Source: an uncultured Lachnospiraceae bacterium
GTDB taxonomy: Bacteria > Bacillota > Clostridia > Lachnospirales > Lachnospiraceae
NCBI GenBank assembly: GCA_910585965.1
Contig: CAJUHH010000014.1
Span: 1 to 64,000, forward strand
DNA length: 64,000 nt
Reading direction: 5' to 3'
Under the pieces are notes generated by a model that worked only from the letters and a program-made list of their open reading frames with translations, was not told the DNA's origin and made no database searches. Numbering within the stretch: position 1 is the stretch's first letter; every line of letters begins with the position of its first letter. This document shows, one piece after another, positions 16,771 through 24,616 of the stretch. The position numbers and the translations under genes were made by a program.

Positions 16771-18246
16771 ATGAGAAAAGGCGGCATTTTATTACCAGTA
16801 TCAAGCATTCCGTCTAAGTATGGGATTGGCACATTCTCAAAACAGGCGTATGAGTTTGTGGATTTTTTGGAAAGAGCGGGGCAGAGCTTCTGGCAGATTC
16901 TGCCGTTGGGGCCCACAGGCTACGGGGATTCCCCGTACCAGTCGTTCTCAACCTTTGCAGGAAATCCTTACTATATCGATTTGGAAGAGCTGATAAAAAA
17001 AGGATGGCTGACGAGGGAAGAGTGCGACGCCTGTGATTTCGGCAGCGATGATGGATATGTGGATTATGAGAAAATCTATCTGTCACGGTTCCGGATACTC
17101 AAAACGGCTTATGAGAGGAGCCATATTAAGGAAGATAAGGAATTCGGGGAATTTAAAGAGGAAAATGCCGCATGGCTGGAAGATTATGCATTATATATGG
17201 CGGTGAAAAACTCTTTTCAGGGGGCAAGCTGGATTGAATGGGATGAAGAAATCCGGCTCCGCAAACCCGAAGCGATGAAGGCTTACAAAGAAAAATATGC
17301 GGATGAAGTGGAATTTTACCAGTTCCAGCAGTTTTTGTTTGCTGCGCAGTGGCTTGCGCTTAAGGCGTATGCCAATAAAAAGAAAATCAGCATCATAGGG
17401 GATATCCCTATTTACGTAGCGTTTGACAGCGCCGATACATGGGCGAACCCGGAGCTGTTCCAGCTGGATGAATCGTGTACGCCGACAGGCGTGGCGGGGT
17501 GTCCGCCGGATTCTTTTTCGGCGACAGGGCAGCTCTGGGGGAACCCTCTTTACAAATGGGAGTATCATAAGGAAACCGGTTATGAATGGTGGATGAACAG
17601 AATCGCCTATTGTTATCGTTTGTATGACGTGGTGAGGATCGACCATTTCCGGGGGTTTGATGAATACTATTTTATTCCTTACGGCGATACCACGGCGGAG
17701 TTCGGACATTGGGAAAAGGGGCCGGGGTATGATATATTTAAAGTAATGAAAGAAAAAATCGGCAAAAAGCCGGTAATTGCGGAAGATTTGGGTTTTTTGA
17801 CTCCAAGCGTCATCAGCCTGGTAAAGAAGACAGGGTATCCGGGGATGAAGATCCTGCAGTTTGCCTTTGATTCCAGGGAAGAGAGCGATTATCTGCCGCA
17901 CAACTATTTGCGTAATTCCGTCGTTTATACGGGCACCCATGACAACGATACGACGATGGGGTGGTACAATACGTTGAACAGACGTGACAAAGCGTTTGCC
18001 AAGCGCTATTTAAACATAATGACAAAAAAAGAGATTTATTGGGAGTTTATCCGGGCAGCTCTTTCCAGCGTGGCGGATACGGCAATCATCCCTGTCCAGG
18101 ACTATCTGGGACTGGGATCGGAAGCAAGGGTGAATATGCCGTCCACTTTAGGAAATAACTGGAAATGGCGTTTGAGGGACGGCCAGCTGGACGACGGTCT
18201 GGCAGAGCGTATACGGGAGATGACAAAGCTGTATGGAAGAATATAA
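16771..18246 (+). CDS. malQ: 4-alpha-glucanotransferase (amylomaltase)
   Basis: A 491-residue GH77 enzyme that transfers 4-alpha-glucan chains between maltodextrins, making longer chains suitable for phosphorylase and releasing glucose. Recognisable stretches are RKGGILLPVSSIPSKYGIGTF and SFWQILPLGPTGYGDSPYQSFS at the N-terminus, VVRIDHFRGF with the catalytic Asp nucleophile, PVIAEDLGFLTPSV with the acid/base Glu, and YTGTHDNDTTMGW with the transition-state Asp. Length is typical. The start ATG 16771 is preceded by GAAAGGAG at a longer spacing. It shares the maltodextrin operon and complements glgP at 5271. Confidence 0.96.
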   Translation: MRKGGILLPVSSIPSKYGIGTFSKQAYEFVDFLERAGQSFWQILPLGPTGYGDSPYQSFSTFAGNPYYIDLEELIKKGWLTREECDACDFGSDDGYVDYEKIYLSRFRILKTAYERSHIKEDKEFGEFKEENAAWLEDYALYMAVKNSFQGASWIEWDEEIRLRKPEAMKAYKEKYADEVEFYQFQQFLFAAQWLALKAYANKKKISIIGDIPIYVAFDSADTWANPELFQLDESCTPTGVAGCPPDSFSATGQLWGNPLYKWEYHKETGYEWWMNRIAYCYRLYDVVRIDHFRGFDEYYFIPYGDTTAEFGHWEKGPGYDIFKVMKEKIGKKPVIAEDLGFLTPSVISLVKKTGYPGMKILQFAFDSREESDYLPHNYLRNSVVYTGTHDNDTTMGWYNTLNRRDKAFAKRYLNIMTKKEIYWEFIRAALSSVADTAIIPVQDYLGLGSEARVNMPSTLGNNWKWRLRDGQLDDGLAERIREMTKLYGRI

Positions 18247-18285
18247 GGACCAGAATTCCAGGCAGCTATTAGGAGGGTTTGTAAA

Positions 18286-19341
18286 ATGCCTGAAATAACA
18301 ATCAAGGATATTGCGAAGCGATGCGGCGTCGGCGTAAGCACGGTTTCGAGGGCGATCAATAATCATCCTGATATCAATCAGGAAACGAAAAGCATGATCA
18401 TGGAAGTGATCCATGAAATGGGATTTGTGCCGAACAACAGTGCCAGGAACCTGAAAAGGACAGATGCCAGATGTATAGCCGTTCTTGTAAAAGGTATTGC
18501 AAACCCTCTTTTCAGCGATATGATCCAGGTGATTGAGGAAGAGACACAGAAGAAAAAGTATTCCCTTGTGCTGAAGCATGTGGAGTATTATGAGGATGAA
18601 GTGGATGTTGCTCTGGAGCTGGTAAAAGAAAAGCGGCTGCGGGGCATTATCTTCCTGGGAGGTTATTTTTTCCATTCCCAGGAAAAAATCAGCAACCTGA
18701 CAGTGCCTTATATTTTCAGCACTATTGGTTCTGCCACGCCGGAAAATATGAATCGCGCGCTATATTCCAGCGTATCGGTGGACGATAAAAAGGAAAGCTA
18801 TCTGATGACATCCTATCTATTAGGCCTGGGACACCGGGATATCGCCATACTTTCCGCAGAATCGGAGATCAACAGCATCGGGCAGCTCCGGCTGGAGGGC
18901 TATAAAGACGCGTTGGCGGATAAAGGCGTTCCTTTCCGGAAGGAACTGGTGCGCTGCGTGAAAGAAGATATGGTGCATTATTCCATGGAGAATGGATACA
19001 TTACGACGAAGGAGCTGATCGGTTCGGGAGAAAAATTTACCGCAGTCTATGCTACGGCGGACATTCTTGCAGTTGGCGCATGCAGTGCACTGATCGAGGC
19101 GGGGCTGCGCATTCCCGAAGACGTGTCCGTGACAGGGTATGACGGCATTGATGTGGGAAAATATTATAATCCGGCGATTACGACGATCAAGCAGCCGGTA
19201 AAGGAGATTGCGGAAAAAACGATCCGGCTGTTGTTCGATATTATTGCAGGAAGGAAAAAGTGCGAACACATCCTCCTGCCCGGCGAGCTGGTCGTCCGCG
19301 CTTCCAGCGGGCCTGTGGGAGGGCTGGCAAAAGAGGCTTGA
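18286..19341 (+). CDS. LacI-family regulator of the maltodextrin operon
   Basis: A 351-residue LacI/GalR repressor. The helix-turn-helix IKDIAKRCGVGVSTVSRAINNHPDINQETKSMI occupies about residues 6-38, with the hinge VPNNSARNLKRT, and the effector core runs to the C-terminus with CSALIEAGLRIPEDVSVTGYDGIDV. ATG 18286 follows AGGAGGG. Being the last gene of the maltodextrin operon it most likely represses it through the palindrome at 13149-13162 and is released by a maltodextrin. It differs clearly from the regulator at 4124. Confidence 0.9.
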   Translation: MPEITIKDIAKRCGVGVSTVSRAINNHPDINQETKSMIMEVIHEMGFVPNNSARNLKRTDARCIAVLVKGIANPLFSDMIQVIEEETQKKKYSLVLKHVEYYEDEVDVALELVKEKRLRGIIFLGGYFFHSQEKISNLTVPYIFSTIGSATPENMNRALYSSVSVDDKKESYLMTSYLLGLGHRDIAILSAESEINSIGQLRLEGYKDALADKGVPFRKELVRCVKEDMVHYSMENGYITTKELIGSGEKFTAVYATADILAVGACSALIEAGLRIPEDVSVTGYDGIDVGKYYNPAITTIKQPVKEIAEKTIRLLFDIIAGRKKCEHILLPGELVVRASSGPVGGLAKEA

Positions 19342-19348
19342 GAATTGT

Positions 19349-19846
19349 TTAAAAAGCCTTCCGGCTCAGGTTAGAGTTATGGTAGCTGGGATCCATGGTG
19401 ACATCTTCATCAAACCAGGCCGGAGGAAGAAAGGCATGCGCCATGTTTTCGCTGGGGAATTCCACTTCCGCGATGACAAGGGGACGGAAAGGATCGTCGA
19501 AGATATCGAGTTCAATTTTTAAAGAAATTCCTGCTTCCTGTTCCGAAAGAGAAATATCCGGCGAAAAATCAGGTTTTTCGATGGGAATGAGATACCGTGT
19601 TTTGGAAATAATATTCCCGTCGGCTTTTTTCCGCAGATGTTCATAGGATTCCTTGTTCAGAGGGAGATTGTATTCCTCCCTGGCAAGAAGTCCTTTTCCT
19701 TTGTAAGTAAGATAATATTCTTCGTCCTGTCTGCGGATCCGAATCGTTGGATCGGTATTCAGGTATGCCTGTTCGATGCGGAGAAATGGATAAGAGTCTA
19801 AACGGGCGGGCAGTTCTTTGATCGTGAATTTTCTTTCAATTTCCAT
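19349..19846 (-). CDS. CYTH domain protein
   Basis: A 165-residue CYTH/triphosphate-tunnel protein. The signature EIERKFTI is at the very N-terminus, followed by alternating charged strands (TIRIRRQDEEYYLTYKGKG, KIELDIFDD, VIAEVEFPSE) that would form the eight-strand tunnel binding triphosphate and metal. Family members include inorganic triphosphatases, thiamine triphosphatases and adenylate cyclases; the bacterial stand-alone form is usually an inorganic triphosphatase. The gene runs opposite to the maltodextrin operon and ends only a few bases past the regulator stop. The cellular role is not known from context. Confidence 0.85.
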   Translation of the reverse strand: MEIERKFTIKELPARLDSYPFLRIEQAYLNTDPTIRIRRQDEEYYLTYKGKGLLAREEYNLPLNKESYEHLRKKADGNIISKTRYLIPIEKPDFSPDISLSEQEAGISLKIELDIFDDPFRPLVIAEVEFPSENMAHAFLPPAWFDEDVTMDPSYHNSNLSRKAF

Positions 19847-19885
19847 AGGGGCATCCTTTCTTTTTTTGTGGTGGTAAGAGGTTTA

Positions 19886-20144
19886 TTAACTTATTTTCCA
19901 ATAACCTTTCCTGTCAGAACCTATACGGGTAATTTTTTTTGCTTCTCGCAACTGTCTTATGATACGACTAACTTTTCAGGTGCTGAACCCTGTCTGTTCA
20001 CTCATTTCTTTTGCGGTAATATCAGAATGCTCTTTTATTAAGCGCAGAATTTTGTTTTCATCGCCATTGGCGATGTTCTTCCTTTTCCAGTTTATCATTT
20101 AATGTAGTCTTAAATTCCACACGATTACTTTCCTGCAACATCAT
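19886..20144 (-). pseudogene. Remnant of an AlbA_2/Schlafen-type ATP-binding regulator
   Basis: Reading the minus strand from ATG 20144 gives MMLQESNRVEFKTTLNDKLEKE, the usual start of AlbA_2 (Schlafen-like) DNA-binding/ATPase proteins, and then the frame breaks. A shifted frame continues with GDENKILRLIKEHSDITAKE, MSEQTGFST, an in-frame TGA, then KVSRIIRQLREAKKITRIGSDRKGYWKIS and stop, which is the C-terminal winged helix typical of the same proteins. The central several hundred residues are gone, so this is an internal deletion with a further nonsense change. It sits directly downstream of the gene at 20161-21132. Confidence 0.8.
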
Positions 20145-20160
20145 TGCACTCCCTTTTCTG

Positions 20161-21132
20161 TCATTCATTAAAATTATCATAAACCTTAATACACCTAAAC
20201 TGCGAATTTACATAATTCTTAAGTGATTCTTTCCTTTTCTTCCATGCCTCTTGCTGGCAATATTTTAGTATAACATCTTTCATTCCTGTCACTTGTCGTA
20301 TGACAATTGGATCCATTCCTATATAAAACATATTAATTACGGCGTATTTTGCCAAACCATCTAAAGTTATTTTTTTCCCCGTTCCCTGTATCTTGTTAAA
20401 ATTTTTTATTATGGTATCAAAGTGGTCGCTGATTGGACGTTGGTTTTCAGCCATAGCAAATAATAAATCTTTGTCTATCTTTTCATCATATATTTTTTGT
20501 ACATTTATATATATCTGATATGGTAATTCCAATCTTATATTCTCTTTTTCCACTTGTATTTCTATTGTTCGTCTTTGTTCATCAAAACAGTCTCTCTTCA
20601 TTTCAGCTATTGTGCCTAACTTAAATCCATATAACAGAATTAAAGGAATAACTGCTTTCGCCATTTTGTTTCTTAACGAATCATCGCCCAAATTTTTGAG
20701 ATATTTAACCAAATTCTCATATCCTTCATCATCCAAATGTTGTCTGGGTTCATATGATTTTAAACTTTTACTGCTTCTATTTAAAATATTATCACGATAT
20801 TCCTGAAAGTTTCCAACAACAGAGAGCGGGCATGAAGGCCATTCGGGAAAAATAACAGCTTTGAAAAATTCGTTTGCCGCAGTTAAATATTTATCAACGG
20901 CAGCTTCTCCCGTCACCTTTGGCCTTTGAATGTACTCAACGCCTGCATCAATAATATGGGAGGCTGAAATCATTTTTTTAAAGAGTTCTTCTGCTGCAAT
21001 GCCCTCCTTTATACAATAATGCTCCAAATGAGGTATTAAACTATTTTGCAATACTTTAACATAGTTATTGTATTTGCCTGTTGTAAGACCGCTTGAGAAT
21101 CTTTCTATAAGTACATCAAATTCTTTTAACAT
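20161..21132 (-). CDS. Tyrosine-recombinase-like protein without canonical catalytic residues
   Basis: A 323-residue protein I could not assign to a named family. Its plan resembles a phage-type integrase: a helical N-terminal half (core-binding-like, about residues 1-130), then KAVIPLILLYGFKLGTIAEMKRDCFDE, which aligns with the box I region (usual form LLxTGLRxxELxxLxWxD), and LDGLAKYAVINMFYIGMDPIVIRQVTGMKDVILKYC, which aligns with box II (HxLRHTFAxxxL..G..ixxLGHxxxxxxxxY). The box I Arg is replaced (GFKLGTI), the HxxR is LDGLAK, and only the final Tyr is kept. The gene is AT-rich, lies beside an AlbA_2 remnant, and has a long AT-rich upstream gap. A DNA-binding role is possible; recombination is unlikely. 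Confidence 0.55.
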   Translation of the reverse strand: MLKEFDVLIERFSSGLTTGKYNNYVKVLQNSLIPHLEHYCIKEGIAAEELFKKMISASHIIDAGVEYIQRPKVTGEAAVDKYLTAANEFFKAVIFPEWPSCPLSVVGNFQEYRDNILNRSSKSLKSYEPRQHLDDEGYENLVKYLKNLGDDSLRNKMAKAVIPLILLYGFKLGTIAEMKRDCFDEQRRTIEIQVEKENIRLELPYQIYINVQKIYDEKIDKDLLFAMAENQRPISDHFDTIIKNFNKIQGTGKKITLDGLAKYAVINMFYIGMDPIVIRQVTGMKDVILKYCQQEAWKKRKESLKNYVNSQFRCIKVYDNFNE

Positions 21133-21509
21133 TTTGCATTACACTCCGTTCTTTTCTTTTTTTTATAGTAATTCAATGATTAGCATTTGTCAACTATAAA
21201 ATAAAAATTTGAATATATTAGGTTATTTTGCTGTAAATATAACATATATATAAAATAAAATTATTTATTTTACCATATAATGGTTTCAATAAAACTTTTA
21301 TTTCATTTGGAATTATATTGTTATTATTTGTTTGTTTTGAGGGGATCTGCTTCGCAAACAAATTCTTGTAATAGTGAAATAAAGGAGAATGGGCTTGCAT
21401 ATCCTATTTCACAGAATTTTTATACTGTTATAAGATTTATTCCCTTTTAAAAACCACCATAAAGTGGTAAAATAGAAACATAAACAACGGAAAGGGTGTG
21501 GGGATCGAT
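21133..21509. other. AT-rich intergenic stretch
   Basis: About 380 bp of AT-rich DNA between divergent genes. It holds weak promoter-like sequences, for example TTCACA with TAAGAT 17 bp further on near 21409-21437, and a small hairpin ACCAC/GTGGT near 21455-21470 before the DJ-1 gene. I see no coding potential or repeat family. Confidence 0.5.
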
Positions 21510-22070
21510 ATGGGAAGGATATGCGTTTTTTTTGCACCAGGATATGAGGAGATTGAGGCGCTTGCCGTGGTTGACCTGCTGAGAAGGGCGGGGATCGATA
21601 CGGATATGGTGTCCATTACCAAAGAACGGGAAGCGACAAGCTCTCACGGAGTAACGGTCCGGATGGACAAAGTATTTGACGAAGTGGATTTTGAGGATAC
21701 GGATATGATCGTCCTGCCTGGAGGAATGCCGGGAACGAAGAATTTGGAGGCGTTCCAGCCATTGATGGAGAAACTGGACGAGTTTTACGAAAAGAAAAAA
21801 TATATCGGCGCGATCTGCGCCGCCCCCAGTATTCTTGGACACAGGGGAATGCTGAAAGGGAGAAGGGCGTGTTCGTTTCCTGAATTCGAAAGCCATCTGG
21901 AGGGCGCTCAGGTGGAGCAGAGCCCGGCTGTGGTTTCAGATTTTATTATTACAGGAAGAGGAATGGGATGCGCTGTGGATTTCGGACTTGCCATCGTGGA
22001 GAAACTCCAAGGGAAAGAGGCGGCTGCCGCGCTGGCGGAGAAGGTTGTCTACGGGCATTATAGCAAATAA
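21510..22070 (+). CDS. DJ-1/PfpI family protein
   Basis: A 186-residue DJ-1/YajL-like protein. The conserved Glu region FAPGYEEIEALAVVDLLRRAGI is at the N-terminus and the nucleophilic-elbow cysteine is Cys103 in GAICAAPSIL; the C-terminal half has GRGMGCAVDFGLAIVEKLQG. The family includes glyoxalase/deglycase-like and redox-sensing chaperone proteins, so the exact activity is open. The ATG at 21510 has GGGG six bases upstream; an in-frame GTG at 21498 is too close to its GGAAAGG. It is followed after ten bases by the CBS gene, so the two are probably co-transcribed. Confidence 0.9.
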   Translation: MGRICVFFAPGYEEIEALAVVDLLRRAGIDTDMVSITKEREATSSHGVTVRMDKVFDEVDFEDTDMIVLPGGMPGTKNLEAFQPLMEKLDEFYEKKKYIGAICAAPSILGHRGMLKGRRACSFPEFESHLEGAQVEQSPAVVSDFIITGRGMGCAVDFGLAIVEKLQGKEAAAALAEKVVYGHYSK

Positions 22071-22080
22071 GGGAGTGTCT

Positions 22081-22509
22081 ATGAATATATTATTTTTTTT
22101 AACGCCGAAGAGCGAAGTGGATTACATTTACGATGACGATACGCTGTGGCAGACATTAGAAAAAATGGAGCATAATAAATATACAGCGATACCGATTATC
22201 AACCATGAGGATGGAACTTATGTAGGGACGATAACGGAGGGGGATCTGTTGTGGGACGTAAAGGAAAGATATGATTTGGACCTGGGGAATGCGGCGGAGG
22301 ACATGCCGATCCTTAATATAAGAAGAAAAAGAGACAATGAGCCGGTAGAGGCGGATGCGGATGTGGAAGATATTATCAATAAAGTCATGAACCAGAATTT
22401 TGTTCCGGTGATTGATGACAGCGAGTGCTTCATAGGGATCATTACAAGAAAAGATGTCATGCAGTATCTGACAAGGAAATGCGCCCTCCATGAGGCGGTA
22501 TTTGCATAA
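22081..22509 (+). CDS. CBS-domain protein
   Basis: A 142-residue protein made almost only of two CBS motifs (about residues 7-60 and 80-135), with YTAIPIINHEDGTYVGTITEGDLLW in the first and FVPVIDDSECFIGIITRKDVMQYL in the second. CBS pairs bind adenosine nucleotides and act as energy or ionic sensors; with no effector domain attached the target is unknown. ATG 22081 follows GGGAGTGTCT. It is in a two-gene unit with the DJ-1 gene. Confidence 0.9.
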   Translation: MNILFFLTPKSEVDYIYDDDTLWQTLEKMEHNKYTAIPIINHEDGTYVGTITEGDLLWDVKERYDLDLGNAAEDMPILNIRRKRDNEPVEADADVEDIINKVMNQNFVPVIDDSECFIGIITRKDVMQYLTRKCALHEAVFA

Positions 22510-22621
22510 AATGGCTACATAATGCAATATAACAATATCAAATGAAATAAAAAATATAGATATTTTTGTTTGCCAAAACTTACCTTAATATTTCATTCAT
22601 CTTCGTAAATACTAACATCAA

Positions 22622-22719
22622 GATAAGTGATTCGGTTCGGGCTTAGTTCGGATGCGCAACGCACGGGAAATGCGTGGGTGTTCGGGATAAGCAGAAGAAC
22701 CAGGACTGCTTATCTCGAA
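22622..22719 (+). other. Structured leader upstream of the spore protein gene
   Basis: The stretch contains ACGCA/TGCGT and a 14-bp stem, TTCGGGATAAGCAG (22681-22694) with CTGCTTATCTCGAA (22706-22719), one wobble pair, loop of 11. No T-run follows, so it is not an ordinary terminator. It may be a leader structure or a regulator site for the sporulation gene that starts 45 bp further on. Confidence 0.4.
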
Positions 22720-22764
22720 TATAGATAGCGAATGCTAGAAATACGAAATTGGAGGTGAATTAGG

Positions 22765-22965
22765 ATGGCAAGCAGCAAATCTAATAGAGTAGAAGTTCCT
22801 GAAGCGAAAGCAGCTATGGATCGTTTTAAGACAGAGGTTGCTTCTGAATTAGGCGTGAACCTGAAGGAAGGTTACAACGGTGACTTGACTTCTAAGGAAG
22901 CGGGATCTATCGGCGGCGAAATGGTTCGTAGAATGATCAAGAAGCAGGAAGAGCAGATGAAATAA
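22765..22965 (+). CDS. Small acid-soluble spore protein, alpha/beta type
   Basis: A 66-residue SASP that coats and protects DNA in spores. The germination-protease site lies in KTEVASELGV, and the diagnostic second half reads YNGDLTSKEAGSIGGEMVRRMI. The ATG at 22765 follows GGAGGTGAATTAGG. Expression is expected in the forespore under sigma G; I could not confirm a clear sigma-G promoter. A terminator follows directly. It is the best single proof that the organism forms spores. Confidence 0.96.
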   Translation: MASSKSNRVEVPEAKAAMDRFKTEVASELGVNLKEGYNGDLTSKEAGSIGGEMVRRMIKKQEEQMK

Positions 22966-22980
22966 CAAAGCAAGAAAACG

Positions 22981-23007
22981 ACCCGTCTGGAAACAGGCGG
23001 GTTGTTT
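22981..23007 (+). terminator. Terminator after the spore protein gene
   Basis: ACCCGTCTG (22981-22989) pairs with CAGGCGGGT (22994-23002) around GAAA, with one wobble, followed by TGTTT. Confidence 0.8.
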
Positions 23008-23122
23008 GATACATAGGAGGCAAAAGCCAGCGCGGCCGGCGGGTCTGGCAGAATGGGTTTCCCGCCCGGGAAGAAGTTATGCCAACTCTAATGCACGAAA
23101 CAATGGAGGTATAAAGGATACA

Positions 23123-23797
23123 ATGGAGAAAAATTTGAATGATACAGAGGATGTCCAGGAATGGAAGGTGATAGAAGAGGCTTTCCGGGAAGGGGGGGAG
23201 GTGGACCGGTACCAGCGGATGATCATGCAGTACCAGTGCGCCATGCTGGAAGTAAAAACAAAGCTGGACGTGCTGAATGCGGAGCTTTCCCTCCAGAACA
23301 GGAGGAATCCTTTTGAAACGATTAAATGCCGGATCAAGTCGCCCAGGAGCATCAGGGAGAAGCTGGAGAGGAACCGGCTGGCCATGACGATAGAAAATGC
23401 GGAGAAAAATTTGAACGATATCGCGGGAATCCGGGTGATCTGTTCTTTTCCCGACGATATTTATATGCTGGCGGACTGTCTTCTCGCCCAGGACGATATA
23501 GTGCTGGTATCAAAGAAGGATTACATAAAAAATCCGAAGCCGAACGGCTACCGGAGCCTTCATCTCATTATAGAAGTGCCGATCTTCCTGACTGATGAAA
23601 AGCGGCCGGTGCGGGTAGAGGTGCAGTTCCGCACGATTGCTATGGATTTTTGGGCGAGCCTGGAGCATAAGCTGAAATACAAGAAGCATATTAAGAAGGC
23701 GGAAAGCATTTCCAATGAACTGTTCTACTGCGCGGAACTGATTTCCCAGCTGGACGGAAGGATGCAGCAGATCAGGGAGAAGATCGAGGAGGAGTGA
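23123..23797 (+). CDS. relQ: Small alarmone synthetase, (p)ppGpp synthase
   Basis: A 224-residue RelQ-type single-domain GTP pyrophosphokinase that makes (p)ppGpp from ATP and GTP/GDP. The synthetase motifs are SPRSIREKLERN (ATP site), NLNDIAGIRVICSFPDDIY, KNPKPNGYRSLHLIIEVP (G-loop with the conserved Tyr) and RVEVQFRTIAMDFWASLEHKLKYK. No hydrolase domain is present. ATG 23123 follows AAAGG at short spacing, with GGAGG a little further up; the longer reading from 23006 is not supported. The last 17 codons and stop lie in a 64-bp sequence repeated exactly at 24553-24616, marking the insertion of the HEPN-MNT cassette just behind it. Confidence 0.94.
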   Translation: MEKNLNDTEDVQEWKVIEEAFREGGEVDRYQRMIMQYQCAMLEVKTKLDVLNAELSLQNRRNPFETIKCRIKSPRSIREKLERNRLAMTIENAEKNLNDIAGIRVICSFPDDIYMLADCLLAQDDIVLVSKKDYIKNPKPNGYRSLHLIIEVPIFLTDEKRPVRVEVQFRTIAMDFWASLEHKLKYKKHIKKAESISNELFYCAELISQLDGRMQQIREKIEEE

Positions 23798-23807
23798 CGG
23801 ATTGAAA
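23744..23807 (+). repeat. 64-bp direct repeat, left copy
   Basis: Identical, base for base, to 24553-24616 (offset 809). It covers the end of relQ, its stop codon and CGGATTGAAA. It supplies GGAGG and the TTG start for the next gene. Together the copies look like attachment sites or a duplication made on insertion of the 809-bp unit. Confidence 0.93.
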
Positions 23808-24164
23808 AAGGAAAATAATTATATGCCGCAGACGATGCAAGTATTATTGGAAAAATATATGGTTGAGATAAAAAAGATATATGGCGGACATCTCAGGCAG
23901 GTTGTTTTGTATGGCTCCTATGCAAGGGGGGATTTTGGCCCGGATTCTGATGTGGACATTATGATACTTTTGGATATGTCCGATATGGAGTTGAAAAGAT
24001 ACAGTCGACAGCTTTCCTATATGACATACGATTTTAATATGGACCATGGCATTGATATTAAATCCATGGCCAAGAATGAGAATCATTTTAAAAAGTGGGT
24101 CGAAAATTATCCGTTTTATGCCAATATCCAAAAAGAGGGGGTCGTTTTGTATGGAGCGGCTTAA
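23802..24164 (+). CDS. MNT-type minimal nucleotidyltransferase (antitoxin)
   Basis: A 120-residue nucleotidyltransferase of the MNT class. The motif GSYARGDFGPDSDVD (Gly38-Ser39, then Asp50 and Asp52 as metal ligands) is complete. In known pairs such proteins AMPylate the HEPN RNase partner and silence it. Start TTG 23802 is chosen because GGAGG precedes it by nine bases; ATG 23823 with AAAGGAAA upstream is the alternative. Both signals for the TTG lie inside the 64-bp repeat, so translation depends on sequence derived from relQ. The 3' end overlaps the HEPN gene by 14 bp. The relatively AT-rich codons fit an acquired cassette. Confidence 0.88.
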   Translation: MKKENNYMPQTMQVLLEKYMVEIKKIYGGHLRQVVLYGSYARGDFGPDSDVDIMILLDMSDMELKRYSRQLSYMTYDFNMDHGIDIKSMAKNENHFKKWVENYPFYANIQKEGVVLYGAA

Positions 24165-24606
24165 AGAAAATTTTGGAACAAAGGAAGATTTGGCCATGCA
24201 CCGTCTTCAAACGGCAAAAAGCAATTTAAAATCGGCAAAAATCCTTCTTGAGGCTAAGGAATATAAAAGTGCGAATAACCGTGCCTACTATGCTGTTTTT
24301 CATGCTATTAATGCAATACATGCATTAAAGGGAAAGGCTTATAAGCGCCATAAGGATGCGGTCAGCAATTTTAACAAGGATTATGTAAAGACAGGAATAT
24401 TTCCCAGGGAAATGGGGAGAAGAATCGGTGAGGCGGAAGAGATCCGTCATGCCAGCGACTATGATGATTTTTATGTAGCAGGAAGGGAAGAGGCAGAACG
24501 GCAGATTGAAACGGCCGATGAATTTATCGAGATGGCAGAGGGATATTGTGTGTCCCAGCTGGACGGAAGGATGCAGCAGATCAGGGAGAAGATCGAGGAG
24601 GAGTGA
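24151..24606 (+). CDS. HEPN-domain protein (probable RNase toxin)
   Basis: A 151-residue HEPN protein. SANNRAYYAVFHAINAIHALKG carries the RX6H ribonuclease motif (Arg44 to His51), so it may be a catalytically active toxin held by the adjacent nucleotidyltransferase. The reading frame starts at ATG 24151 inside the 3' end of the MNT gene. The last residues, SQLDGRMQQIREKIEEE, are not HEPN sequence: they are identical to the RelQ C-terminus because the right-hand 64-bp repeat lies in frame with the gene. The original HEPN end was probably lost or fused at CV/SQL. Confidence 0.87.
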   Translation: MERLKENFGTKEDLAMHRLQTAKSNLKSAKILLEAKEYKSANNRAYYAVFHAINAIHALKGKAYKRHKDAVSNFNKDYVKTGIFPREMGRRIGEAEEIRHASDYDDFYVAGREEAERQIETADEFIEMAEGYCVSQLDGRMQQIREKIEEE

Positions 24607-24616
24607 CGGATTGAAA
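24553..24616 (+). repeat. 64-bp direct repeat, right copy
   Basis: Perfect copy of 23744-23807. It forms the last 17 codons and stop of the HEPN gene and then CGGATTGAAA. The unit between the start points of the two copies is 809 bp. No recombinase gene is included. Confidence 0.93.

Noticed and set aside
23006..23122. N-terminal extension of RelQ
   Set aside because: The extra residues do not match the family, and the ATG at 23123 has an AAAGG site.
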